Made by a program: the position numbers and the translations under genes | Shown: in pieces, positions 35,863 to 43,955 of the stretch | Layout of the letters: each line of letters opens with the position of its first letter | Position numbering within the stretch: position 1 is the first letter of the stretch | Notes under the pieces: generated by a model | What the model was told of the DNA's origin: nothing | Seen by the model: the letters and a program-made list of their open reading frames with translations, nothing else | Database searches by the model: none | Assembly (NCBI GenBank): GCA_001510295.1 | Contig: LFEZ01000017.1 | Span: 1-58,316 of the forward strand | DNA length: 58,316 bases | Direction: 5' to 3' | Origin: Thaumarchaeota archaeon casp-thauma4 | GTDB taxonomy: Archaea; Thermoproteota; Nitrososphaeria; Nitrososphaerales; Nitrosopumilaceae

Positions 35863-36024
35863 ATGGCACGTCGTAAAAGACAAAAAATAATAAAAACAGG
35901 TCCAAAAAATGTTACCACTGGAATGTGTCCATTATGTAGAACAATTGGCAGAATTTTCATTATTGGACATGTTGGAGAAGAAAGAGCTAAATGTCCTGCA
36001 TGTAATCAAGAATTTGATTTATAG
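35863..36024 (+). CDS. Small zinc-ribbon protein
   Basis: About 53 residues from ATG 35863 (MARRKRQKIIKTG); a TTG 21 nt upstream is the alternative. A very basic N-terminus is followed by CPLCR and CPACNQEF, one CxxC pair each, about 25 residues apart, forming a zinc ribbon. Basic tail plus ribbon suggests RNA, rRNA or DNA binding. No family recognised. It lies just after tRNA-Ser. Confidence 0.6.
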   Translation: MARRKRQKIIKTGPKNVTTGMCPLCRTIGRIFIIGHVGEERAKCPACNQEFDL

Positions 36025-36045
36025 CTAGAATGAGTACAACCATAC

Positions 36046-36055
36046 CTTTTTAAAG
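36046..36055 (+). promoter_or_regulatory. TATA-like box of the 57-aa coiled-coil gene
   Basis: CTTTTTAAAG lies about 25 nt before ATG 36076, a good leaderless promoter spacing and support that the short gene is real. Confidence 0.45.
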
Positions 36056-36075
36056 AATTTTTCTAATATCAAAAT

Positions 36076-36249
36076 ATGAGTTCTGAAGGAGAAGAAACAG
36101 TTTACGATAGAATCGAAAAACTAGAAGATGAGATTGCAACTTTACGTAATGAAATTGATGTAATAAAAAATGCTTTCAGAAATGAACTTGCAAGGCATGA
36201 AGTTAAGATGATCAAAAAAGGTCACGATGTTTCATCAATTATTGATTAA
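36076..36249 (+). CDS. 57-aa coiled-coil protein
   Basis: ATG 36076 to TAA 36249. The sequence is a single amphipathic helix or coiled coil (YDRIEKLEDEIATLRNEIDV) followed by a basic segment and a short C-terminal tail. A good TATA-like box 25 nt upstream supports expression. The last 11 nt overlap the 3' end of the convergent transglutaminase-like gene. Function unknown; its length suggests a small oligomerising partner. Confidence 0.6.
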   Translation: MSSEGEETVYDRIEKLEDEIATLRNEIDVIKNAFRNELARHEVKMIKKGHDVSSIID

Positions 36250-37063
36250 TTTTATCTCTAACTTCTCTAATTAATTCTAAAACAAAATCAACATCTTCTG
36301 CATTTGGCTCCATTTCTAGATATTTGTTAAGAAATTTTATTGAATCCTCATAATTTTTCAATTTTTCTTGAAAAATTCCCAGATCACGAATTTCTTCTGA
36401 TGATTCTGGTAGTATCTCTAAAATCATTCTATTACACATATTTGCCATTTCATATGCAAACGAATCTGTGTATGAATTTTTTAAATTTCTTAACATACGT
36501 ACTATTATTTTTTCATCAGAAATTTGGTTTAGATACTCTGCCTCAAATTCAACAGAATCTCCATAATTTTGATATAAAATTTCTTCCAAATCTTCTAACT
36601 CTAATAGTCTACCTCTGTTAAATGGGTCTAAAATCATTTCTTCTTCATATTTGACAATAACATGACTTGGAAATCCTACTATCTTTAATTCTAAATCTGC
36701 ATATTTTGCAATCTCTTTGTATAAGATGCATAATGTAATTGGTATTCCTGATCTTTTTTCTAGAACATAATTAAGAAAATTATTTTTTGGATTATAATAA
36801 TCATCTAAATCTCCTTCAAATTCTTCTACATCAAATAAAAATTCATTTAACAGTGAAATCACATATGTTGGATTTTTTGATTCTACAACTCTATTTCTGA
36901 AATTTACGCCTAATTCTTTAATTTTATCTATTTCTTCTGATATGCATAATTCTGAATATTCGAGAATTTGTGCTAGTTTCAGGCATTTTTCAATTAAATT
37001 ATAATTTTCATTACTAACAAACGAACTCCATTCTGAAACAAGTGAGATTTCTCTCTCATTCAT
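36239..37063 (-). CDS. SirB1-like transglutaminase-superfamily protein
   Basis: 274 residues resembling the SirB1/YchA transglutaminase-like family. A central NNFLNYVLEKRSGIPITLCILYKEIAKYADLELKIVGFPSHVIVK region (read here as FLNYVLEKRSGIPITLC and KIVGFPSHVIVK) carries a Cys and a His in the family positions. LDPFNRGRLLELEDL follows, and the C-terminal 70 residues look TPR-like (KNYEDSIKFLNKYLEMEPNA). Function of the family is not settled. Its start overlaps the upstream 404-aa gene's stop by one base. Confidence 0.78.
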   Translation of the reverse strand: MNEREISLVSEWSSFVSNENYNLIEKCLKLAQILEYSELCISEEIDKIKELGVNFRNRVVESKNPTYVISLLNEFLFDVEEFEGDLDDYYNPKNNFLNYVLEKRSGIPITLCILYKEIAKYADLELKIVGFPSHVIVKYEEEMILDPFNRGRLLELEDLEEILYQNYGDSVEFEAEYLNQISDEKIIVRMLRNLKNSYTDSFAYEMANMCNRMILEILPESSEEIRDLGIFQEKLKNYEDSIKFLNKYLEMEPNAEDVDFVLELIREVRDKINQ

Positions 37064-38277
37064 TACATGTGTTTTGAGCCGGTAGATAAATCCCTTTTTA
37101 GATAAAGTTCTGGTTCCTTTAACTCTCTTGTACTTGGTGGTTTTTCAATCAAAAACCTAAAAGCATTTTTCCCAAATTTATCAAATACTTTTTCAGTTAA
37201 TTCTTTTCCAATATTTTTTCTCACTTTATAGGATGAAAAATCAGTTCTCATGAAAGTAGTTAGATAATTCTGGAAATCAGTATCATCTTGTAAAATATTC
37301 TGTACTGCAAATTCTGCTATACCTTCCATGGTAGAAAATGCTGCATGATGCGTTTGGATTGGTAATAACCATCTTTGATAAATTTCAGACAATTCTGGAA
37401 CAATCTCAGAAATTTTAGGATCTATCTCTACATGTGAATAAGTCATAACATCTGGTCCTAGTTCATTCACTACAAAATTATCTGGATTTAGCATGAAAAA
37501 CAGATTTGCACGTTTTGCAATTGGAAAGTTATCTGGAACAGTTTGTAATTGTAAATACTCATAAAGATTTTTTGTAGCATCTTCTTCTAAATTAATAATT
37601 ATTTTAGCTAATTCTTCATTAATAGAATTTACATTTATTGCAGCATTTTTGTTATCTTCCTGCAAATTATCCTGTGTTGAATGGACTATTTCTTCTACCA
37701 TTGTCATTTTTAGAGCACCTTTGTAGCCTGATTCAACTTGCTCTTTTCGTAAATCATATGGTTGGCCTTGTTTATACAGGATAATCTTTGGGTAGCTTGA
37801 CAGAATAAACTTGTTAATGTAAACACAAGAATCTAAATAATCTCCATAAGTGGTTGAAATTTTTGAAATGTATGATTTTGCATAAGTAGAATACACTAAA
37901 AATTTTTCAGTATCTTTTTCAATTAATTCTGCAATAGCTTTTATATCTAAATCTGCTACTGCTGAAAATAATTCATCAACAAAATCTCTTGATTGTTTTG
38001 TTGCAAAAACCTTCTTTCCCTTCAATAATTTAAATCCCTTCAAATCTGGAAATTCAACTCTAAGATTTGGTTTAACTAAAAATCCTGTAAACTCTTCAAC
38101 TTTTTTAGAAATATCTGGAAATATTTTTTTAGAAAATGATTCTAATTCTGTAAACTGATTAGGAAATTCTGGATCATCATCAATCTTTTCTGATAATTTT
38201 GCAATTTCTTTTTCTTCATCAATTTCTACTGAAATTTGATCTAAAAGCGCTTCTGCAAACTCTGTAAATTCTCCCAT
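37063..38277 (-). CDS. Unknown 404-aa protein, possible degenerate zincin
   Basis: A soluble acidic helical protein of 404 residues. A segment MTMVEEIVHSTQDN (about residues 189-202) has an E-E-x-x-H spacing like the HExxH metal motif with the first His replaced by Glu. A later SYRWL-free segment, THHAAFSTMEGIAEFAVQN (about 315-333), contains His-His and a Glu in a helix, as the third ligand region of zincins would. These are hints only. It is the first gene of a two-gene operon with the SirB1-like transglutaminase protein, joined by a one-base overlap. Confidence 0.55.
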   Translation of the reverse strand: MGEFTEFAEALLDQISVEIDEEKEIAKLSEKIDDDPEFPNQFTELESFSKKIFPDISKKVEEFTGFLVKPNLRVEFPDLKGFKLLKGKKVFATKQSRDFVDELFSAVADLDIKAIAELIEKDTEKFLVYSTYAKSYISKISTTYGDYLDSCVYINKFILSSYPKIILYKQGQPYDLRKEQVESGYKGALKMTMVEEIVHSTQDNLQEDNKNAAINVNSINEELAKIIINLEEDATKNLYEYLQLQTVPDNFPIAKRANLFFMLNPDNFVVNELGPDVMTYSHVEIDPKISEIVPELSEIYQRWLLPIQTHHAAFSTMEGIAEFAVQNILQDDTDFQNYLTTFMRTDFSSYKVRKNIGKELTEKVFDKFGKNAFRFLIEKPPSTRELKEPELYLKRDLSTGSKHM

Positions 38278-38390
38278 AGCAAAAATAAAATAAAAACTAA
38301 TTTAATACTATCTTAATCACTCAATTTTTTTAATGATTTACCAAAGAACAGGTTGTTTCTGACCTTGGATGTTTTCTTAAAATTTTAGAA

Positions 38391-38464
38391 TGCAGTCACC
38401 GGGATTTGAACCCGGGTCACTAACTTGGCAAGCTAGAATAATAACCAAACTATACTATGACTGC
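38391..38464 (-). tRNA. tRNA-Gly(GCC)
   Basis: On the minus strand: acceptor GCAGTCA/TGACTGC, anticodon stem CTAGC/GTTAG with loop TTGCCAA (anticodon GCC), T-arm CCGGG TTCAAAT CCCGG, discriminator A. The CCA is not encoded here, unlike the Tyr, Ser and Glu tRNAs of this window. No intron. Confidence 0.93.
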
Positions 38465-38546
38465 TCAAACGTCTAAAAAAAAGTTGTCTATTAAAGCCTA
38501 ATGTTTGAATATAAATTTTTTAATTCATGTATTGTATTAACCACAC

Positions 38547-38789
38547 ATGGATGAACAAATAATGAAAATTCTTGAAAAAAAAATAAATGAAATAAAAATT
38601 GAAAATAACCAAACTAAGCAAATTATTGATGAATTCTCAAATCTTGATCCAACTTCATTTTCTTCAGGAATTATGATTGGACGTTTGTTTAATTCTTTTT
38701 ATTACCAGCATAGAAGAATTCTAAAACGGAATCCAACTGACAATGAATTTAATGAACTTGTAAAATTTCTAAAAAAGGAATTAGGATAA
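38547..38789 (+). CDS. Hypothetical protein, 80 aa
   Basis: A small helical protein: residues 1-30 form a charged helix or coiled coil (KILEKKINEIKIENN), then a loop, then FSSGIMIGRLFNSFYYQHRRILKRNP, read as two helices around GIMIGRLFNSFYYQ. It ends in a Lys-rich helix. Lies between tRNA-Gly and uL16, converging with the latter by 9 nt. No family recognised. Confidence 0.5.
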   Translation: MDEQIMKILEKKINEIKIENNQTKQIIDEFSNLDPTSFSSGIMIGRLFNSFYYQHRRILKRNPTDNEFNELVKFLKKELG

Positions 38790-39296
38790 ATTCTCTACTT
38801 TCTTATTCTCAAAGAAGTTAATTAATGGCGTTCCTGGTAATTTTACACATGCTTTTCGTAATGCACTTTTTGCTGCTTCAAGATGTTCTTTATCTACATT
38901 CATTTCCATTATGACTTGTCCTTGCCTTGCTCTTACTGCAAGACTGTTTGCTTTTCCAAATGAACGTCTCATGCCCTCTGAAAGTCTATCTGCACCTGCT
39001 GCTGCAATAGTTTTATTTTCTCTTAATCTAACATGTGGGTAAACTCTCAAACGTGAATTGTATCCTGTTTCACCTGTAGTTTTTTCTAGTGTTTTGTTTG
39101 CAGCCAATCTGGTTGATTCAAGAGCCATATGTCTAATCTGGACTTTTTCATTAATTTTTAATTGTACACAAAACTCAAACTGTCTTTTTGTATTTCCACT
39201 GTTAAATTTTGCAATTTTGATCTGAGGTTTGCCTTTGATATGCCTTGTATTGGCATAAGGTTGTCCATTTCCTTTTCTATAACAGGCACCATGCAT
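38781..39296 (-). CDS. rpl10e: Large ribosomal subunit protein uL16 (L10e)
   Basis: 50S protein beside the A and P sites. 171 residues, typical archaeal length. Signatures are MHGACYRKGNGQPY, RVYPHVRLRENK, AGADRLSEGMRRSFGK (the conserved loop region) and VRARQGQVIMEM. Stand-alone gene; divergent from the EndA-like gene. Confidence 0.95.
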   Translation of the reverse strand: MHGACYRKGNGQPYANTRHIKGKPQIKIAKFNSGNTKRQFEFCVQLKINEKVQIRHMALESTRLAANKTLEKTTGETGYNSRLRVYPHVRLRENKTIAAAGADRLSEGMRRSFGKANSLAVRARQGQVIMEMNVDKEHLEAAKSALRKACVKLPGTPLINFFENKKVENLS

Positions 39297-39409
39297 AACA
39301 ATGAAAGTTTAGCAACCCTATTTTAACGAATGGCATACCAAATCTGGATTCTGTATAATTTTCAGTCTATTCTGTAGAATTATTATATTGCAATATCTCT
39401 AAACGAGGT

Positions 39410-39985
39410 ATGTCATTTGATTTTGAAACAAAGATCACAGCAAAATTCATAGATGAAAACATAATAGTGATTGATCCAAAAATGCAGAATGTTTTAACTG
39501 AGAGGGGGTTTGGTGAATCACAAAATGACACCTTGATTCTGAATTACTTTGAAACACTATATCTTTTGTATACCAATAAACTTGAACTAAAAAATATAAA
39601 CAAGAATATTGTTTTTGATGAATTAATCCAAAAATATATCAAAAAAAATGATGATATCTTAACACAATTTTTACTTTATAGGGATTTGCGGACTAAAGGA
39701 TATGTTGTTAAAGATGGTTTTGGATTTGGTTCTGATTTTAGAGTTTATGAAAAGGGAACCTATGGACAAAAAGATGCAAAATTTCTTATTTTTGCATTCA
39801 ATGAAGGTACGCAACAAAAGATTGGTAAACTTTACAAAAACATACATGAAATAACTCAAATGGGGAAAGAGCCTATTATTGCCGTAATTGAACGTCGTGG
39901 AGAAATAATATATTATAAAATCAATAAAATGAATTTCCTAGAAAATAAATCTGAACTTGAAATGAAGGATTTTAATTTTAATTAG
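39410..39985 (+). CDS. endA: tRNA-splicing endonuclease subunit (EndA family)
   Basis: 191 residues of the EndA C-terminal nuclease fold: LLYRDLRTKGYVVKDG, then FGFGSDFRVYEKG, holding the catalytic Tyr, then DAKFLIFAFNEG and EPIIAVIERRGEIIYYKI. In characterised enzymes a His sits where this protein has Asp (DAKFLIF versus HSxxLV). One Lys near GKEPIIAV may match the catalytic Lys. So it is either a divergent catalytic chain or the structural subunit of a heterotetramer. A substrate, the tRNA-Tyr intron, is in the same window. Confidence 0.82.
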   Translation: MSFDFETKITAKFIDENIIVIDPKMQNVLTERGFGESQNDTLILNYFETLYLLYTNKLELKNINKNIVFDELIQKYIKKNDDILTQFLLYRDLRTKGYVVKDGFGFGSDFRVYEKGTYGQKDAKFLIFAFNEGTQQKIGKLYKNIHEITQMGKEPIIAVIERRGEIIYYKINKMNFLENKSELEMKDFNFN

Positions 39986-40640
39986 GATTAACAGCCCATT
40001 CTGAAGAATATTTCAACAAATTATTTCTTTCAGCATAGTCAAAGTCAAAAGTTTTGACTGCTGATGTCTCATTTAACCATAATTTTTCAAAAACTTTAAT
40101 CTTTGTTTCAACTCTTGATTTATCATTCCATGATGTGAATACATCTATAGTTTCAAAATTCTTGCTTTTTCTAGCTAACATTACGCTTGATGAACCTGAA
40201 AATGCAATCGAATCTCCATTCGAATCTCTAAAAATCCCAACTTTTTCTGAAAATGTCCCGTTAATATCCTCTGAACTTGGAATTCCAATTTTTAACATAA
40301 GATTCCCATCACTAACTAATCTTCTAATTTGTTCTAATTTTACATCTCTAATTAATTCTGGATTGAAATTCTTCCATCCATTTCCATTTTTAGAAAATAA
40401 TTTTGTCATAATATTCAAATCTTTTATTCCAAATTGATGTCCTGATATTAGTCTGATTCTTGCATTTGGTGTTGAATTATGAAATCCAAGTGATAATGTG
40501 GTAAGACCACTTAATGTTACATATTCAACTGCTCTGTCATATTCAATACAACTATTCAAACAAGGAATTAGGAAATCTGAAACTATGTCGTCTTCATCTG
40601 TTCTATACTGTTCTTTTAATTTTAATTTTCTAAGCTCCAT
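39978..40640 (-). CDS. PLD-like domain protein with altered HKD motif
   Basis: 220 residues resembling the phospholipase-D-like module that precedes helicases in some defence/repair proteins. ARIRLISGHQFGIKDL is in the first half, then FSEKVGIFRDSNGD with IAFSGSSS, then VFTSWND and VFEKLWLNE. In active relatives the FSEK position is FHEK, so the catalytic His is Ser here, while Lys and Asp remain. No helicase domain follows. It may bind nucleic acid without cutting. Overlaps the EndA-like gene's 3' end by 8 nt. Confidence 0.65.
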   Translation of the reverse strand: MELRKLKLKEQYRTDEDDIVSDFLIPCLNSCIEYDRAVEYVTLSGLTTLSLGFHNSTPNARIRLISGHQFGIKDLNIMTKLFSKNGNGWKNFNPELIRDVKLEQIRRLVSDGNLMLKIGIPSSEDINGTFSEKVGIFRDSNGDSIAFSGSSSVMLARKSKNFETIDVFTSWNDKSRVETKIKVFEKLWLNETSAVKTFDFDYAERNNLLKYSSEWAVNPN

Positions 40641-40680
40641 GATATTGTAATTATCATTGAGAGTTAAAATCTTGTTATGA

Positions 40681-40758
40681 TGGTGCTCCCATCGGGATTT
40701 GAACCCGAGTCACTGCCTTGAGAGGGCAATATGCTTGGCCTGACTACACTATAGGAGC
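40681..40758 (-). tRNA. tRNA-Glu(CUC)
   Basis: On the minus strand: acceptor GCTCCTA/TGGGAGC, anticodon stem TTGCC/GGCAG with loop CTCTCAA (anticodon CUC), T-arm TCGGG TTCAAAT CCCGA, discriminator A and encoded CCA (40681-40683). No intron. A palindrome TGACAA-N5-TTGTCA lies just upstream (40764-40780). Confidence 0.93.
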
Positions 40759-40888
40759 TGTTTTGACAAGAAATTTGTCATAATTAAACGAATCCGCATA
40801 ATTTTTTATTAAAAAAATTTGAAATTAACCATAATTTCAAAAAAGTTTTGAGTAATCAAAATAACTACTTGTTGATGGAAATATTATT

Positions 40889-41776
40889 ATGAATTTGGAT
40901 GAAATTATAAAAATTATTGGATCAACTGATTTTCCAATTGCACTTGGTGGATGTGATTCTGATGATTTTGACACCGATTGTGGTATACAGAATTTAATTA
41001 TCTTTGATGGAAAAGACATGTCTGATGAAATTATCATTCATGAATCTAAGATTGTAAAAATATCTCATGGAAATCTATCTGAAACAACTTCTGAACATCT
41101 AATTCATTATGAAAATATCAAAATTATTCAGGATCCACAATGGGAACTTAAGATGTTAGTATCTAAAGTACGGGAAAAGAAAAATATGTTATTTTCTACC
41201 TCTGCAAAAAATGCTCTCGTTGAATCTCAACTATCATTGGCAAAGGCAAAAAATGCTCTTGAATATGATGATCCATTTGTTTCATGTTGGATAAAATCTG
41301 GCATAATCTTTCTTATCGAATCAATTCTTTTTCAAAATGACATTTTACCAAATCCGGTTAATGCATTATCCTCAATGCGAAGTTTGAAACAAAAAAACAC
41401 AAATCAATTTGCAGATAAAATTATCTCTGAAATAGGGATTGAAAGAGCAACTTCTTCATTATTAGTTAGAATGTTAAAATCTACTTGTGGGTTTTCTGAT
41501 ATGGTTGAAAAAAATCAAAACTCAATTATTATTGAAAAAAAAGCAAATTATCTAATTCAAAATTCTTTGTTATCTGACTGTTATCTATATCTAAATTTTC
41601 TAAACAAAAATAATTTTTACAAAATTAAAAATTCACTAAATACAAACACAGATAAAATACATGTATTGAAAACTGCATTTGATCTTACACATACCCCCTC
41701 AGAATTGATTTCATCTATAGATTCGATGGGCGATATTGTTGATGCATTATTGACACTTAATCACAAATCCTTGTGA
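40889..41776 (+). CDS. Hypothetical protein, possible nucleotidyltransferase-like
   Basis: 295 residues. The N-terminal IALGGCDSDDFDTDCGIQNLIIFDG (shown as ALGGCDSDDFDTD plus a hydrophobic strand) resembles the GG-and-DxD start of nucleotidyltransferase folds. The rest is helical (AKNALVESQLSLAKAKNALE) without a recognised domain. No signal or membrane helix. The similarity is weak and could be chance; function unknown. Confidence 0.5.
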   Translation: MNLDEIIKIIGSTDFPIALGGCDSDDFDTDCGIQNLIIFDGKDMSDEIIIHESKIVKISHGNLSETTSEHLIHYENIKIIQDPQWELKMLVSKVREKKNMLFSTSAKNALVESQLSLAKAKNALEYDDPFVSCWIKSGIIFLIESILFQNDILPNPVNALSSMRSLKQKNTNQFADKIISEIGIERATSSLLVRMLKSTCGFSDMVEKNQNSIIIEKKANYLIQNSLLSDCYLYLNFLNKNNFYKIKNSLNTNTDKIHVLKTAFDLTHTPSELISSIDSMGDIVDALLTLNHKSL

Positions 41777-41790
41777 GAAAATATGGAAAA

Positions 41791-41799
41791 CTCTTAAAA
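41791..41799 (+). promoter_or_regulatory. TATA-like box of the Cys-rich protein gene
   Basis: CTCTTAAAA is centred about 27 nt before ATG 41822, a typical leaderless spacing. A CCC-N5-GGG inverted repeat (41800-41810) follows it directly and may be an operator. Confidence 0.45.
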
Positions 41800-41821
41800 C
41801 CCTGTTTGGGGTAGTTACATT

Positions 41822-41971
41822 ATGACAGATCAAGCATGCGGTTGTGAAGCAGCAACAGGCGATCCAGATTATGAATGTGACTGTGCAATGCAAGGTACAT
41901 GTCTTTGTAGCGCAGATTGTACATGTAAAACTAAAGTCTGTAAAGAAGCAGTATCACAACTTAATCCATAA
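41822..41971 (+). CDS. 49-aa nine-cysteine metallothionein-like protein
   Basis: ATG 41822 to TAA 41971. Nine cysteines (positions 6, 8, 19, 21, 27, 29, 33, 35 and 40) form four Cys-x-Cys pairs plus one lone Cys, no aromatic except Tyr17, and an acidic, helix-free middle. This is the composition of a metallothionein. In an organism whose metabolism is very copper-rich, copper or zinc binding is a reasonable guess. A TATA-like box at the right distance supports expression. A longer frame in another phase overlaps it and looks like a shadow. Confidence 0.68.
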   Translation: MTDQACGCEAATGDPDYECDCAMQGTCLCSADCTCKTKVCKEAVSQLNP

Positions 41972-42055
41972 GAAAATAACTTTATTTTCTCTTTTTTTAT
42001 TTTATTATTTCAAAATCTATCAAACATTAAATATACTGATAATAGTCTGAACTTT

Positions 42056-43549
42056 GTGAAACTACCGATTATTGTAGCTGCATTTACATTATTATTAATA
42101 ATTCCACTTGTTTCTCAAGATTCATTTGCTCAAATTAATCAAGGTGGATTCCAAGCAGGTGGCGTACCAATTGATGGATCTTGGTATGTTGGTGAAGGTC
42201 TCAAAGTTGGTGACTATTTTAGTTATAACATATGTCATGTTGATTATTTAGATTGTTCAGATTTTGACATGGCAATGTGGGTTCAGGAGGAAGTTCGTGT
42301 TGGAGTTGAGAATAAATTTAGAATACAAGTTTTAGTTTATGATGGAAACAAAATTGTTAAAGGACACATGGATGTTGGTCAAGTTGCTCCAGAACCTACT
42401 GGTGGTTCTGAAGAAATCTCTTCATATAGAAGTGTTTACAAGTCTTCTATTTCTTGGCTTTCTGCATTTGCAACAAAAGAAATTGGTGATTTGACTGGAA
42501 AAGGTCCACAGGATTTCAGAGCAGCTTCATGGGGAAAGATTGGAAATATTGGTGGTCAACAAATTTTACCTAGTGCTCTAGAAACTATTAAAATTAAAGC
42601 TGGTGAATTTGATACTGTTCTAGTGACTTGGAAGACCGGTGGTCAACTAAATAAAGTTTGGATTGTTGATGATTTTCCATTTCCAATAAAAGCTAAAACA
42701 TTCATGCATGTTTCCCAAGGTATTCCTCCTGTTGAGTATGCTTTTGAATTATTAGATTATAAGAAAAATGTACCATCAAATCCTTTTATTAATATAGAAA
42801 CTACTGCCGGAAAACAAGCAGCTGCAGGATGTCCTACAGAATATCAAAAAACAAAATTTAACGAGTCTACAAATACATTTTCAATGATTGTAAAAGGAGC
42901 TTATGGTCCAAAAATTGTGAAACAAGGTTGTGAAATTGAGTTGTTTATTGATTTCAAACGAATGGTGAATCCTACTGAATTTGTAGATCAAGTACATTAT
43001 AATATTGCAATTTTCTCAGATCCTTCTAAACCTCCAATCAAAACAGTTTCTACTGATGAAGGAAGAGCTGAATTATACACTGCATCTGGTCAAACACACA
43101 GATTTGTATTAGCAGAGCAACCCCCAGGAAAATACACGTATGCAATAATTGTTTATGGCACTGGACCTGAACACATTCTAGGTGGTAATCCTAACACTTC
43201 TGGATTAATGACCTTTGATGTTGAAGTTGTAAAAAGTGGAGGCACATCATTTGTAGCCCCTCCTAATGCATCAATTACTCAAATTCCACAATGGATAAAA
43301 AACAATGCAGAGTGGTGGGCTGATGATCAAATAGATGATGCATCATTTGTTAGCGGTATACAATATCTGATTAACCAAGGAATAATGAAAATTCCTGAAA
43401 CAGTACAAGGTAGTGGTTCCGGTTCTAATGGTATTCCTAATTGGATTAAGGGTAATGCAGAGTGGTGGGCTGCAGGTGAAATAGACGATAATACTTTTGT
43501 TAGTGGCATACAATGGTTAATCTCCAATGGAATAATGAAAATATCTTAG
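42056..43549 (+). CDS. Secreted protein with two C-terminal W-rich repeats
   Basis: 497 residues starting at GTG, with a signal peptide (LPIIVAAFTLLLIIPLVSQ, cleavage near SFA, about residue 25). The body is beta-rich with few cysteines (YNICHVDYLDC). Near the end two 38-residue repeats, beginning IPQWIKNNAEWWADDQI and IPNWIKGNAEWWAAGEI and ending GIMKI, recur as in many thaumarchaeal exported proteins. The repeats may anchor to or sort it onto the cell surface. Role unknown. Confidence 0.78.
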   Translation: MKLPIIVAAFTLLLIIPLVSQDSFAQINQGGFQAGGVPIDGSWYVGEGLKVGDYFSYNICHVDYLDCSDFDMAMWVQEEVRVGVENKFRIQVLVYDGNKIVKGHMDVGQVAPEPTGGSEEISSYRSVYKSSISWLSAFATKEIGDLTGKGPQDFRAASWGKIGNIGGQQILPSALETIKIKAGEFDTVLVTWKTGGQLNKVWIVDDFPFPIKAKTFMHVSQGIPPVEYAFELLDYKKNVPSNPFINIETTAGKQAAAGCPTEYQKTKFNESTNTFSMIVKGAYGPKIVKQGCEIELFIDFKRMVNPTEFVDQVHYNIAIFSDPSKPPIKTVSTDEGRAELYTASGQTHRFVLAEQPPGKYTYAIIVYGTGPEHILGGNPNTSGLMTFDVEVVKSGGTSFVAPPNASITQIPQWIKNNAEWWADDQIDDASFVSGIQYLINQGIMKIPETVQGSGSGSNGIPNWIKGNAEWWAAGEIDDNTFVSGIQWLISNGIMKIS

Positions 43550-43565
43550 TAAATTATGCGAAAAT

Positions 43566-43955
43566 ATGACCGGTCTTTTTAATTATCCCAAACGAAAACT
43601 TCGAAAATTAATTGGTCAAGGCGAATATGAACAAGCTATAGCTTTTGGTAATGAATTAGAAGTTAAATTTTCAAAGGATCCTGATTTTTTATTCATTATG
43701 GGAAGTATGTATTATATTCTAAACGATGAAGAAAAGACACTTCATTACATCAATAGGGTGTTGGAAATCAATCCATACGATGTTGAAACACTTTCGTTAA
43801 AATTACGTGTTCATCAATTCTTAGCCGAAAAGGAAGATAATCAAGAATCAAAACAAAATGATCTTGATGTTGTAATTGATTGCTGTAGAAAAATTCTAGA
43901 TGTCGCTCCAGATAATTTTGAAGTACGCGATCTTATTACTGAATTAGAATCCTAG
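43566..43955 (+). CDS. Small TPR-type protein
   Basis: 129 residues of helical hairpins with TPR-like spacing (DPDFLFIMGSMYYILNDEEK; TLHYINRVLEINPYDVE). Two to three repeats are visible. Soluble; likely a protein-protein interaction adaptor. Lies 16 nt after the secreted protein and converges with the Nudix gene by 12 nt. Confidence 0.7.
   Translation: MTGLFNYPKRKLRKLIGQGEYEQAIAFGNELEVKFSKDPDFLFIMGSMYYILNDEEKTLHYINRVLEINPYDVETLSLKLRVHQFLAEKEDNQESKQNDLDVVIDCCRKILDVAPDNFEVRDLITELES

Noticed and set aside
38330-38390. CTGACC and TGAT pieces resembling a C/D box RNA upstream of tRNA-Gly
   Set aside because: No full C box and no matching C' box or terminal stem on either strand.
40764-40780. TGACAA-N5-TTGTCA palindrome upstream of tRNA-Glu
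   Set aside because: It may be a binding site but a six-base palindrome in AT-rich DNA can occur by chance, so I did not list it as a feature.
41844-42050. Open frame overlapping the Cys-rich protein gene
   Set aside because: It lies in another phase of the same DNA and runs into a T-rich gap; the 49-aa cysteine-rich frame explains the region better.
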